A DNA stretch of 29,695 nucleotides, taken from NCBI GenBank assembly GCA_035691065.1, contig DASSJT010000069.1, positions 1 to 29,695 of the forward strand, given 5' to 3'. Source of the stretch: DASSJT01 sp035691065. Lineage in GTDB: Bacteria; Actinomycetota; Actinomycetes; Actinomycetales; Dermatophilaceae. Positions 23,002 through 29,678 of this stretch are shown here, one piece after another. The notes under the pieces are model-generated. The model was not told where the DNA came from and did no database searches. It saw nothing but the letters and a program-made list of their open reading frames with translations. How positions within the stretch are numbered: the first letter of the stretch is position 1; each line of letters begins with the position of its first letter. The translations under genes and the position numbers were made by a program.

Positions 23002-24321
23002 ATGCGTGACCTGCCGACTCGCGCCCTGGTTCGCGGCGCGCGGCTGGCCATGGTCCCCACTGCTTTTGTCGGGCGCCAGGCGGTGGGCCTTGGCAGGCGT
23101 CTGGGGGGCCGCCCGGCGGAGGTGGTAGCCGCCGAGGTGCAGGCCCGGACCGCCGAGCAGCTGTTCGCCGTGCTCGGTGAGCTCAAGGGCGGGGCGATGA
23201 AGGGCGGCCAGTGGCTGTCCGCGATGGAGGCCGCGCTGCCCGAACGGTTGGCCGGTCCCTATGGCGAGGCGCTCACCCGTCTTCAGGAGGCGGCGCCGGC
23301 GATGCCGGCGACCATGGTTCACGAGGTTCTCAAGGAGTCATTCGGGGGCAGCTGGGGCAAGCGTTTCGCCCAGTTCGACGACCAACCGTCGGCCGCGGCG
23401 AGCATCGGACAGGTGCACCGCGCCGTGTGGCGCGACGGTCGCCAAGTCGCGGTGAAGCTGCAGTATCCGCACGCTGGTGGCGCGCTCGCGACCGACCTGC
23501 GGCAGCTGGACCGGCTGGCCCCCCTGTTGCGCATCGCCGCTCCCGGCCTGGATGCGCCAGGCCTGTTCGCCGAGCTCCGCGCCAGGGTGATGGCCGAGGT
23601 CGACTACCGTCAAGAGGCCGCAGCACAGAGCGCGTTCGCGCAGGTGTTTCGTGACGACCGCGACTTCTGTGTGCCGAAGGTTGTTGAGGTCACCGACCGG
23701 GTGCTGGTCTCCGACTGGGTCGCCGGTACGCCCGTGGCACAGATCGCCCGCAGCGGCTCCCAGCAGCAGCGCGACCGCGTCGGGCTACTCCTGGCCCGTC
23801 TCCTGCTCTCCAGCCCACCACGGGTGGGCCGGCTGCACGGTGACCCGCATCCCGGCAACTTCCGACTCCTCGAAGACGGCCGGCTCGCCGTTGTCGACTT
23901 CGGCTCCAGCCTCCCCATGCCCCACGGCTGGTCCCCGCGACTGGCCGCTCTCGTGCGCGCCGGGCGCGACCGGGACAAGGCCGGCCTGTTCCACGTCGCG
24001 ACCACCACGGGACTGGTCCGCGACGCAGAGGTAACCCCACAGGCCCTGCTCGACCTGTTGGACCCGCTGCTGGAACCGCTGCGACACAAGACGTTCAGCT
24101 TCACCCGCGCATGGCTGCGCTCCCAAACCACACGGTTCTCCGACCCGCGCTCTCACACCTCCCGCGCACAGCGCAAGCTGCACATCCCGGTACGGAACCT
24201 GCTCGTGCAGCGCGTTATCGCCGGCACTACCGGAGTCCTGTGCCTGCTCGAGGCCCGGGTACCGCTGCGCAGGGAGGCAGCGAGATGGCTCCCCGAGCTC
24301 GCTTCACCACCTGCGCGATGA
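23002..24321 (+). CDS. AarF/ABC1/UbiB-type atypical kinase
   Basis: Member of the ABC1/UbiB atypical kinase family, 439 residues. It shows the KxGQ motif (KGGQ, 67-70), an Ala-rich loop replacing the glycine loop (AAASIGQVHRA, 131-141), VAVK with Lys152, HGDPHPGNF (279-287) and the metal-binding DFG (299-301). It lacks the C-terminal membrane helices seen in some relatives, but the last 40 residues are hydrophobic in part. Family members act in quinone synthesis or lipid homeostasis; here it is unlinked to either. The start codon follows CAGGAT by 6 nt and there is no ribosome-binding site, so it is probably leaderless. The hairpin GACGGA-TCGTG-TCCGTC (24384-24400) downstream may be its terminator. 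Confidence 0.92.
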   Translation: MRDLPTRALVRGARLAMVPTAFVGRQAVGLGRRLGGRPAEVVAAEVQARTAEQLFAVLGELKGGAMKGGQWLSAMEAALPERLAGPYGEALTRLQEAAPAMPATMVHEVLKESFGGSWGKRFAQFDDQPSAAASIGQVHRAVWRDGRQVAVKLQYPHAGGALATDLRQLDRLAPLLRIAAPGLDAPGLFAELRARVMAEVDYRQEAAAQSAFAQVFRDDRDFCVPKVVEVTDRVLVSDWVAGTPVAQIARSGSQQQRDRVGLLLARLLLSSPPRVGRLHGDPHPGNFRLLEDGRLAVVDFGSSLPMPHGWSPRLAALVRAGRDRDKAGLFHVATTTGLVRDAEVTPQALLDLLDPLLEPLRHKTFSFTRAWLRSQTTRFSDPRSHTSRAQRKLHIPVRNLLVQRVIAGTTGVLCLLEARVPLRREAARWLPELASPPAR

Positions 24322-24383
24322 CTCACACGACGTCGGATCCCGGGAGCCGCCGAGCCTTCGACGGCAAGGGTGGATCGCATCAT

Positions 24384-24400
24384 GACGGATCGTGTCCGTC
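24384..24400 (+). terminator. Weak hairpin after the ABC1 gene
   Basis: GACGGA, 5-nt loop TCGTG, TCCGTC: perfect 6-bp stem about 60 nt downstream of the stop. No T tract. It lies inside a possible 73-codon minus-strand ORF, so its role is uncertain. The rest of 24322-24529 shows no convincing gene. Confidence 0.3.
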
Positions 24401-24529
24401 GGCGCGTTCATTGGCGTGCGCCGCAGCGAAGCGATCCTGCGGAGGTGGTCCAGGCGGCTGACCTGCGCACGGCCGTCGGACGGACGGACGACAACGACCT
24501 CGAGTTCGCCGGCATACGGCAGCATGATT

Positions 24530-24559
24530 GTTGAATCTTAAACTTTTTCCCTGTATGCT
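24530..24559 (+). promoter_or_regulatory. ygiD promoter with overlapping MarR-like operator
   Basis: TTGAAT (24531-24536), a 17-bp spacer and TATGCT (24554-24559), with the ATG 6 nt later (leaderless). The -35 sits inside GTTGAATCTTAAAC (24530-24543), a pseudo-palindrome of form GTTnAAnnTTnAAC with 10 of 14 positions symmetric, as in many MarR-type operators. This is the only AT-rich island in the window, which suggests strict regulation by a repressor encoded elsewhere. Confidence 0.65.
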
Positions 24560-24565
24560 GGACCC

Positions 24566-25366
24566 ATGACCGAAGCCGCTTCCGCACGCCAGCCGGTGCT
24601 GTACCTCAGCCACGGCGCCCCGCCGCTCGCCGACGACCCGGTGTGGACTCGCCAGCTCGCCGACTGGTCGGGCCGGTTCGGAAAGCCCGCGAACGTGCTC
24701 ATGGTGTCGGCCCACTGGGAGGAGGCACCGCTCGCCTTGAGCTCGACGTCGGGCCGCACGCCCCTGGTCTACGACTTCTGGGGCTTCCCGCAGAAGTACT
24801 ACCAGGTCACTTACGACGCCCCCGGCGCCCCCGGGCTGGCCGACCGGGTGGCCACGTTGGTCGCGGGAACCGACACGCCGGTCCACCGCGACGAGCGGCG
24901 CGGCCTGGACCACGGCGCGTACGTCCCACTCGTCGAGATGTACCCCGACGCCGACGTGCCGGTGCTCCAGATGTCGATGCCGACCCTCGACCCTCGCCGG
25001 CTCTTCGATCTCGGCCGCAAGCTCGCGCCTCTGCGCGACGAGGGCACCCTGATCGTGGGATCCGGTTTCACCACCCACAACCTGCGGTGGTTCAACCCGC
25101 GGGCCGGTTCGGACGCGACGCCGCCGATGGCCTCCAGTGAGTTCGACCACTGGGCGGCCGAGGCGCTCGAGCGCCAGGACGTCGACGCCATCCTGGACTT
25201 CGAGCACAAGGCGCCGGCGGCCCACGAGGCACACCCGCGGACGGAGCACTGGGCGCCCCTGTACGTCGCGCTTGGTGCCGCGCAAGAGTCCGGCTCGCTG
25301 GACAACGAGAGCGTGATCGACGGCTTCTGGTTCGGCCTCAGCAAGCGGTCCTGGCAGTTCAACTGA
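24566..25366 (+). CDS. ygiD: LigB-type extradiol dioxygenase (YgiD/DODA family)
   Basis: Class III extradiol dioxygenase, 266 residues, as usual. Zinc/iron ligands of the family: His16 in SHGAPPL, His50 in SAHWEE, and LDHGAYVPL (His116), plus a C-terminal His in TEHWAPL. Enzymes of this group cleave L-DOPA or other catechols in vitro, and in some bacteria protect against quinones. It starts directly behind a good promoter (ATG 24566, leaderless), with a MarR-like operator over the -35, as expected for a redox- or phenol-induced gene. No MarR or other catechol gene is next to it. Followed 80 nt later by the MDMPI-like gene, with its own ribosome-binding site. Confidence 0.91.
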   Translation: MTEAASARQPVLYLSHGAPPLADDPVWTRQLADWSGRFGKPANVLMVSAHWEEAPLALSSTSGRTPLVYDFWGFPQKYYQVTYDAPGAPGLADRVATLVAGTDTPVHRDERRGLDHGAYVPLVEMYPDADVPVLQMSMPTLDPRRLFDLGRKLAPLRDEGTLIVGSGFTTHNLRWFNPRAGSDATPPMASSEFDHWAAEALERQDVDAILDFEHKAPAAHEAHPRTEHWAPLYVALGAAQESGSLDNESVIDGFWFGLSKRSWQFN

Positions 25367-25446
25367 CACTTCGCGGGCACGAACGTGCCGATTCAGGCGA
25401 GGTGTCCGGCTGAACCGTGGACGGTGCCCCGTGGGAGAGTCGGCGC

Positions 25447-26235
25447 ATGCCCTCGCCCCGCCCCTCGGTTGGCTTCGCCGACCACCTGGCCGCTCTTCGT
25501 GTGGCCGCAGACCGGCTCTGCACCTCGGCGACTGCTGCCAGCCTTGACGCCCCCGTGCCGACCTGTCCCGGCTGGACCGTGCGGGAGCTCCTCGCCCACC
25601 AGGGGATGGTCCACCGGTGGGCGACCGCCCACGTGACGGGCGACTCCGAGGGCCAGCGCGAGACGGACGCGGTCGAGGCCGCGGGACTCACCGAGCCCGA
25701 CCCGGTCGCCTGGCTGCGCGCGGGCGCAGAAACCCTGGTCGCCGCTCTGGAGTCCGCTCCCGCCGACCTGCGGGCCCTCGTCTTCCTCAAGGATCCGCCG
25801 ACGCCACGCGAGTTCTGGGCGCGGCGCCAGTGCCACGAGACGACGGTGCACGCGGTCGATGCCCTGGCCGCACAGCTGGGTCGTATGCCGTCCGCGTCCG
25901 AGACAGCCATCGGCGCGCCACTCGCGGTCGACGGGGTCGACGAGCTGGTCACCGGGTTCCTCACCCGTGGGAAGGCGCGGCTGCGCTCAGAACCTCCGCT
26001 GCGGATTGCCTTGTGCCCCAGCGATTCCGAGGCCGCGTGGCTGCTCGAGGTGGGCCTGGCACCGGTGGTGACCACCCGGCATACCGCCGAGTCCGTGCCC
26101 GAGGCGGACGTGACCCTCGGCGGCACCGCCGCGCAGGTCTACCTCGGACTGTGGAACCGCGGCGACGAGATCGCCACCGACGACGACAGCGCGCTCGCAC
26201 TGTGGCGCGAGCTCGCCCGGATCACGTGGGCCTGA
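25447..26235 (+). CDS. Maleylpyruvate isomerase/MDMPI-type (DinB-like) protein
   Basis: A 262-residue two-domain protein: an MDMPI_N/DinB-like helical bundle (about 10-150) followed by a C-terminal alpha/beta domain. Signature PTCPGWTVRELLAHQGMVHRW near the start and QCHETTVHAVDALAAQLG, whose His residues bind the metal. Characterised relatives are mycothiol-dependent maleylpyruvate isomerases; most members have unknown substrates, so only fold and mycothiol use are suggested. ATG 25447 has GTGGGAGAG about 7 nt upstream; the frame is open to 25417 but similarity begins here. It may share a transcript with ygiD. Presence of this family fits an actinobacterium. Confidence 0.88.
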   Translation: MPSPRPSVGFADHLAALRVAADRLCTSATAASLDAPVPTCPGWTVRELLAHQGMVHRWATAHVTGDSEGQRETDAVEAAGLTEPDPVAWLRAGAETLVAALESAPADLRALVFLKDPPTPREFWARRQCHETTVHAVDALAAQLGRMPSASETAIGAPLAVDGVDELVTGFLTRGKARLRSEPPLRIALCPSDSEAAWLLEVGLAPVVTTRHTAESVPEADVTLGGTAAQVYLGLWNRGDEIATDDDSALALWRELARITWA

Positions 26236-26289
26236 GGCAGACGGCCCAGCCTGCTTGGCGCGGCGCCCCGGTTCGGGAACTCTAGGCCC

Positions 26290-26814
26290 ATGGCCCTGGC
26301 GGTGTGCCTGCTGTTCGACCGTCGAGGGGAGCGCCTCGTGCGCGAGCTGTGGGCACGGCTGGAAGAGCAGGGAATCCGCACCCTCCAGTCCCACACCCAC
26401 GGTCGCCACCATCCGCACCTCTCGTATGCCGTCCTGCGCGAGTGGGACGCGGGGCTGGTGGACACTGCGCTCGCCACACTGCCGCCCGGCGAGCCGGTCC
26501 GCCTCGCCTTCCACGGAACGGTGGCCTTCCCTCGCGGCCGGGCTGCCCTCCTGCCCTCGATCGGCGCTGCCGTTGCGGCCCGTCAGGAGCGAGTCGCGTC
26601 CGTGCTGGCCGCAACCGGGGCCGACCTGCACCGGCACTACGCACCCGGCGAGTGGGTGCCGCACGTGTCCGTCGCCACCCGCGCCACCGGGACCGCGCTC
26701 CACGTGGTGGTCAAGGCGATCACCGACGCGCTGCCCCTTCGACTGGTTGCAGACCGCGCCGCCATGATCGACAGCTCGACCGGCGAGGTCTGGCCGCTGC
26801 CGCACGTGCTGTGA
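26290..26814 (+). CDS. 2H phosphoesterase / 2'-5' RNA ligase-like protein
   Basis: A 174-residue two-histidine phosphoesterase. The duplicated motif HxSx is present twice: HLSY (His43) and HVSV (His125), 82 residues apart as in LigT/CPDase-like enzymes. These cleave or join 2'-5' linkages or 2',3'-cyclic phosphates in RNA; the substrate here is unknown. ATG 26290 has no ribosome-binding site and lies 6 nt behind AACTCT, so it may be leaderless. The gene is 54 nt after the MDMPI gene and converges on the VOC gene, with 8 nt between their stops. Confidence 0.85.
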   Translation: MALAVCLLFDRRGERLVRELWARLEEQGIRTLQSHTHGRHHPHLSYAVLREWDAGLVDTALATLPPGEPVRLAFHGTVAFPRGRAALLPSIGAAVAARQERVASVLAATGADLHRHYAPGEWVPHVSVATRATGTALHVVVKAITDALPLRLVADRAAMIDSSTGEVWPLPHVL

Positions 26815-26822
26815 GCGGCCGG

Positions 26823-27428
26823 TCAGCTCCCTTCCTCCGCCAGCCAGTCGGTGACCCGGCGTTCGGCCTCCGCCGCGTCGACGTCCTCCACGCGGGTCAT
26901 GAGCGCCCAGCGATGTCCCCACGGGTCGAGGATGGCGGCGAACCGGTCGCCGGTCACGAACGTCTCGGGCCCTCCATACGAGACTGCGCCGAGCTCGACG
27001 GCCTTGGCATGGGCGGCGTCGACGTCCGGCAGGTAGGCCACGGTCGAGTTGCTCACGTCGTCACGCACTTCTCGAGCGACGATGTGGTGGCCCGGCGCGG
27101 GGTCGCTGAGCTGCATGCGGCCGTGGGCCAGCTGCAGCTCCGCGTGCGCCACGGTCTCGCCGGGGCCCTCGAACCGGCTCACGACGGTCGCGCCGAGAAC
27201 GGCACAGTAGAAGTCGATGGCCTCGGCGGCACCGTCCACGCAGAAGAACGGCGTGAGCGTTGTGTAGCCGGCTGGTACAGGGCCCACCGGTGGGCTGGCT
27301 CCGGCAGCGGTGCTGGCGGTGTCGGTGCTGGTGGTCTGGGTGCTCGTGTCGGTGCTGGTGGCTTCGGTGCTGGTGGTTCCGGTGCTGGTGGTCTCGGTGC
27401 TCGTGTCGGTGCTGGTGTGGGTGGTCAT
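26823..27428 (-). CDS. VOC-family (PhnB/glyoxalase-like) protein with Thr/Ser-repeat N-terminus
   Basis: A 201-residue VOC protein: PAGYTTLTPFFCVDGAAEAIDFYCAVLGA starts the core at about residue 53, then FEGPGETVAHAELQLAHGRMQLSD and FAAILDPWGHRWALMTRVED, the usual PhnB-like closing strand. Function unknown. Most relatives begin within a few residues of PAGYxTxTP; here 50 residues precede it, including the pentapeptide repeat xTTST (residues 5-40). It starts at ATG 27428; starting later would require a downstream codon in the repeat, and none is seen. It is divergent from the AraC gene, and the pairing suggests joint regulation. The N-terminal tract has no known role and may be a repeat expansion. 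Confidence 0.82.
   Translation of the reverse strand: MTTHTSTDTSTETTSTGTTSTEATSTDTSTQTTSTDTASTAAGASPPVGPVPAGYTTLTPFFCVDGAAEAIDFYCAVLGATVVSRFEGPGETVAHAELQLAHGRMQLSDPAPGHHIVAREVRDDVSNSTVAYLPDVDAAHAKAVELGAVSYGGPETFVTGDRFAAILDPWGHRWALMTRVEDVDAAEAERRVTDWLAEEGS
27309..27416 (-). repeat. 15-nt in-frame microsatellite in the VOC gene (Thr/Ser pentapeptides)
   Basis: Encodes residues 5-40 of the VOC protein; units of 15 nt specify x-T-T-S-T with x = E, G, E, D, Q, D (a few shortened or with Ala for Thr). The plus strand shows it as GGTGCTGGTG runs. Copy number likely varies between strains. Confidence 0.8.
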
Positions 27429-27545
27429 GTCGTCGATGGTGCCTAGGGTGGCGATGTGGGGTCTTGGACAAAGCCGACAGCGCGGAGCCCGGTGCTCGGT
27501 GACGGCCGGGGCGGTGCCCGCGGTGACGCCGGCCGGACTGCGGGT

Positions 27546-28616
27546 ATGCCGGATGCCGGCCAGGTGCGGCCGAGTGCGCGGTCCCTGCCACCGGACCTGC
27601 CCCGTCCGGCCACCGCGAGCCGGGCCGGTGTGCTCCACCCGGAGTCCGGGGCCCAGCAGTTCACCCTCAGCCGACCGGCGGTCTGCCCGGAGCTCTCCGC
27701 TTGGGTCGAGCACCACTGGACGGTGGCGTGGTCGCTGCCGGACGGCACGGCATACCCCTCGCAGGTCCTGACGCACCCCGCGGTCCACCTGACCTTCGAG
27801 TCCGGAACACCGCGGCACCACGGCCTTGACCTGCCGGCGGCGCTCGTGCACGGGGTGGTGACTCGGCGGTTCGACGTCGACCTGAGGGGTGAGGGGAGGG
27901 TGTTCGGGGTGAAGTTCCGGCCAGGTGGGTTCGGGGCATTTACCGGCCGCGACGTCGCCGAGCTGACCGACCGGGTGGTGCCGATGGCGGAGGTCTTCGG
28001 TCCTGAGGCCGACCGGGTGCTAGAGGCAGTGCTCGCTGAGGAGTCCGACGCCGGGCGTGCGCGCGTGGTGGAGGGCTTTCTCCTCGACCGCGCCCCCGAG
28101 CCCGATGCGCGCTACGAGCACCTGCTCGAGATCGTCGCCGTCATGCTCGCCGACTCGTCGCTGACCACGGTCGACGCCGTGACCGCACAGTGCGGCGTAT
28201 CACCGCGGACGCTCCAGCGCCTGTTCCGGCGCTACGTGGGCGTCGGGCCGAAGTGGGTGCTCCGGAGGTTTCGCCTACACGACGCGGTCACCCTGCTCGA
28301 CTCCGCCTTCGCGTCCGCCTCCGGCTCCGACGCGGGCTTCGGCTCCGGCTCGGGCTCCGGCTCGGGCTCGGGCTCCGACTCCGGCTCCGGCGCGGGCTCC
28401 GCATCGGGCTCGGGCTCCGCATCGGGCTCGGGCTCCGGCTCGGGGTCCGCCTCCGGCTCAGGCCACGAGCCCGACCTCGCGGCGATGGCGGTCGAGCTGG
28501 GCTGGTACGACCAGGCGCACTTCACCCGCGACTTCACCGACACCGTCGGCGTCCCGCCCGGCGCCTATCTCGAGGCCAGCCGCTCGGCGACAGTGGTGCG
28601 TGAGCCCCCGGTATAG
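27546..28616 (+). CDS. AraC-family regulator with a Gly/Ser insertion between its two HTH units
   Basis: Transcription regulator, about 356 residues from ATG 27546; in-frame starts at 27456 (GTG) and about 27630 (GTG, VLHPESGAQQF) are also possible, and the ATG lies in an iterated GTATGCC. An N-terminal cupin-like domain (VEHHWTVAWSLPDGTAYPSQVLTHPAVHLTFE, GVKFRPGGFGAF) precedes the DNA-binding domain. HTH 1 is LTTVDAVTAQCGVSPRTLQRLFRRYVGVGP; HTH 2 is LAAMAVELGWYDQAHFTRDF. Normally about 20 residues join them; here 52 residues of Gly/Ser repeat are added. The frame is intact, and both HTH units look functional. It probably controls itself or the divergent VOC gene; the ligand is unknown. Confidence 0.82.
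   Translation: MPDAGQVRPSARSLPPDLPRPATASRAGVLHPESGAQQFTLSRPAVCPELSAWVEHHWTVAWSLPDGTAYPSQVLTHPAVHLTFESGTPRHHGLDLPAALVHGVVTRRFDVDLRGEGRVFGVKFRPGGFGAFTGRDVAELTDRVVPMAEVFGPEADRVLEAVLAEESDAGRARVVEGFLLDRAPEPDARYEHLLEIVAVMLADSSLTTVDAVTAQCGVSPRTLQRLFRRYVGVGPKWVLRRFRLHDAVTLLDSAFASASGSDAGFGSGSGSGSGSGSDSGSGAGSASGSGSASGSGSGSGSASGSGHEPDLAAMAVELGWYDQAHFTRDFTDTVGVPPGAYLEASRSATVVREPPV
28308..28463 (+). repeat. GC-rich 6-bp microsatellite (GGCTCS) inside the AraC gene
   Basis: 156 nt of mostly GGCTCC/GGCTCG hexamers, encoding 52 residues (FASASGSDAGFGSGSG...). Period 6 keeps the reading frame for any change in whole units. It sits exactly between the two HTH units of the AraC DNA-binding domain. Confidence 0.9.
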
Positions 28617-28637
28617 CGAGCGCTCCCGCACCACTGT
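28590..28637 (+). terminator. Terminator overlapping the AraC stop codon
   Basis: ACAGTGGTGCG (28590-28600) pairs with CGCACCACTGT (28627-28637), 11 bp, extended inward by GAGC/GCTC past one mismatch; loop of 16 nt. The AraC stop codon (28614-28616) is in the loop and TTTC follows the stem. Structurally a good intrinsic terminator, unusually reaching back into coding sequence. Confidence 0.75.
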
Positions 28638-28811
28638 TTCGGTCCAAAGGGTTCTTTCCACAGGGCCGGCTATGAATGTCGCGCCATCCACAGGACCGCC
28701 GCCGCATCCTCTCTGGGCAGCGAGCAGCGACGACGCTGAGAGGGTGGTGACGGGGCGGAGCGACGCGCGCGAAGATCTGCTGCCGCCGCGGTTGCTGAGG
28801 ATCGTGACGGC
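28638..28811. other. Region before the AbiEi/DUF559 gene with two TCCACAGG copies
   Basis: Two direct copies, TTTCCACAGG (28655-28664) and CATCCACAGG (28685-28694), 30 bp apart. They look slightly like DnaA boxes but are degenerate. From 28740 the frame of the next gene is already open and reads like its N-terminus. Confidence 0.5.
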
Positions 28812-29678
28812 GTGTTCAACCGTCGTGAGCTCAGGGGCTTGGGCATCGACCGGAACACCATCGCTCGCGAGGTGGCCGCACATCGCTGGAAGATCCATGG
28901 CAAAGTCACCATCGCGACCCACACGGGGGAGCTTTCGATCGCGGCCCAGCGGTGGCGCGCCGTGTGGGAGGTGGGGTCGGGCGCTGCTCTCGACGGTGTG
29001 ACCTCGCTTCAAGCGGCCGGGCTGACGTCGTTCGACGAGGAACGCCTCCACGTCTCGGTTCCACACTCAGGCCATACACCGGTCGTGCCGGGCGTGCGAG
29101 GCCATCGGCTGGTAACTCGGGTCGCGGGCGAGGTGGTGGATGCCGGCATTCCCCGGGTCCGGCCACACGTCGCAGCGATCCGGGCGGCTCATTGGGCGGT
29201 CAGCGACCGGCAGGCAGCGCTGATTCTGTGCATGACGGTTCAGCAGCGTCTCGCCGCGCCACGCCAACTCGCCGACGCGCAGAAGCGGGTCCGCATCCGC
29301 GGCCGCGCGGGTCTGGTGGGCCAGATGATCAGAGACCTTGCCGGGGGAGCACAGTCATTGGGCGAACTCGATTTTGGCCGCCTGTGCCGAGAGCACGGGC
29401 TGCCGGAGCCGAGTCGGCAGGTCGTTCGAGAGGGACCGAGCGGGCGGATCTACCTTGACGTTCGCTGGGACGCCGTCGCGCTCGTGGTCGAGATCGACGG
29501 TGCCCAGCATCGCCAGGGGCTGGCGGTCACAGCCGACAACCTCCGGCGCAACCAACTCGGCATCGAGGGCGAGCTCGTACTCACCATCGATCTCATAGGG
29601 TTGAGGGTTCAGCCGAGCGCCTTCATGCAGCAGGTCATCGACGCATTCACCTATCTGAGCCGGAGGCCGTCGCGCTAG
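28812..29678 (+). CDS. AbiEi-like / DUF559 (PD-(D/E)XK endonuclease-like) protein
   Basis: A 288-residue protein of the common actinobacterial group with an AbiEi-type winged helix at the N-terminus (FNRRELRGLGIDRNTIAREV, WKIHGKV) and a DUF559/Vsr-like nuclease fold at the C-terminus: IYLDVRWDAVALVVEIDGAQH, then LRRNQLGIEGELVLTI, which hold the D, E and R/N residues of the motif. Many such genes lie alone in actinobacterial genomes; a role in DNA metabolism or as an antitoxin-like protein is only suggested. GTG 28812 is the first start in frame, but the family-like N-terminal sequence AVAEDRDGVFNRRE continues upstream of it to a stop at 28737-28739 without a start codon. So the real start may be non-standard, or the 5' end may be frameshifted. 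The right edge of the window follows the stop. Confidence 0.72.
   Translation: MFNRRELRGLGIDRNTIAREVAAHRWKIHGKVTIATHTGELSIAAQRWRAVWEVGSGAALDGVTSLQAAGLTSFDEERLHVSVPHSGHTPVVPGVRGHRLVTRVAGEVVDAGIPRVRPHVAAIRAAHWAVSDRQAALILCMTVQQRLAAPRQLADAQKRVRIRGRAGLVGQMIRDLAGGAQSLGELDFGRLCREHGLPEPSRQVVREGPSGRIYLDVRWDAVALVVEIDGAQHRQGLAVTADNLRRNQLGIEGELVLTIDLIGLRVQPSAFMQQVIDAFTYLSRRPSR

Noticed and set aside
28308..28463. Gly/Ser tract as a frameshift or pseudogene marker
   Set aside because: 156 nt is a multiple of three and the second HTH unit follows in the same frame with intact motifs.
28655..28694. Two TCCACAGG copies as DnaA boxes or an origin
   Set aside because: Only two degenerate matches, no AT-rich unwinding region and no dnaA/dnaN genes nearby.
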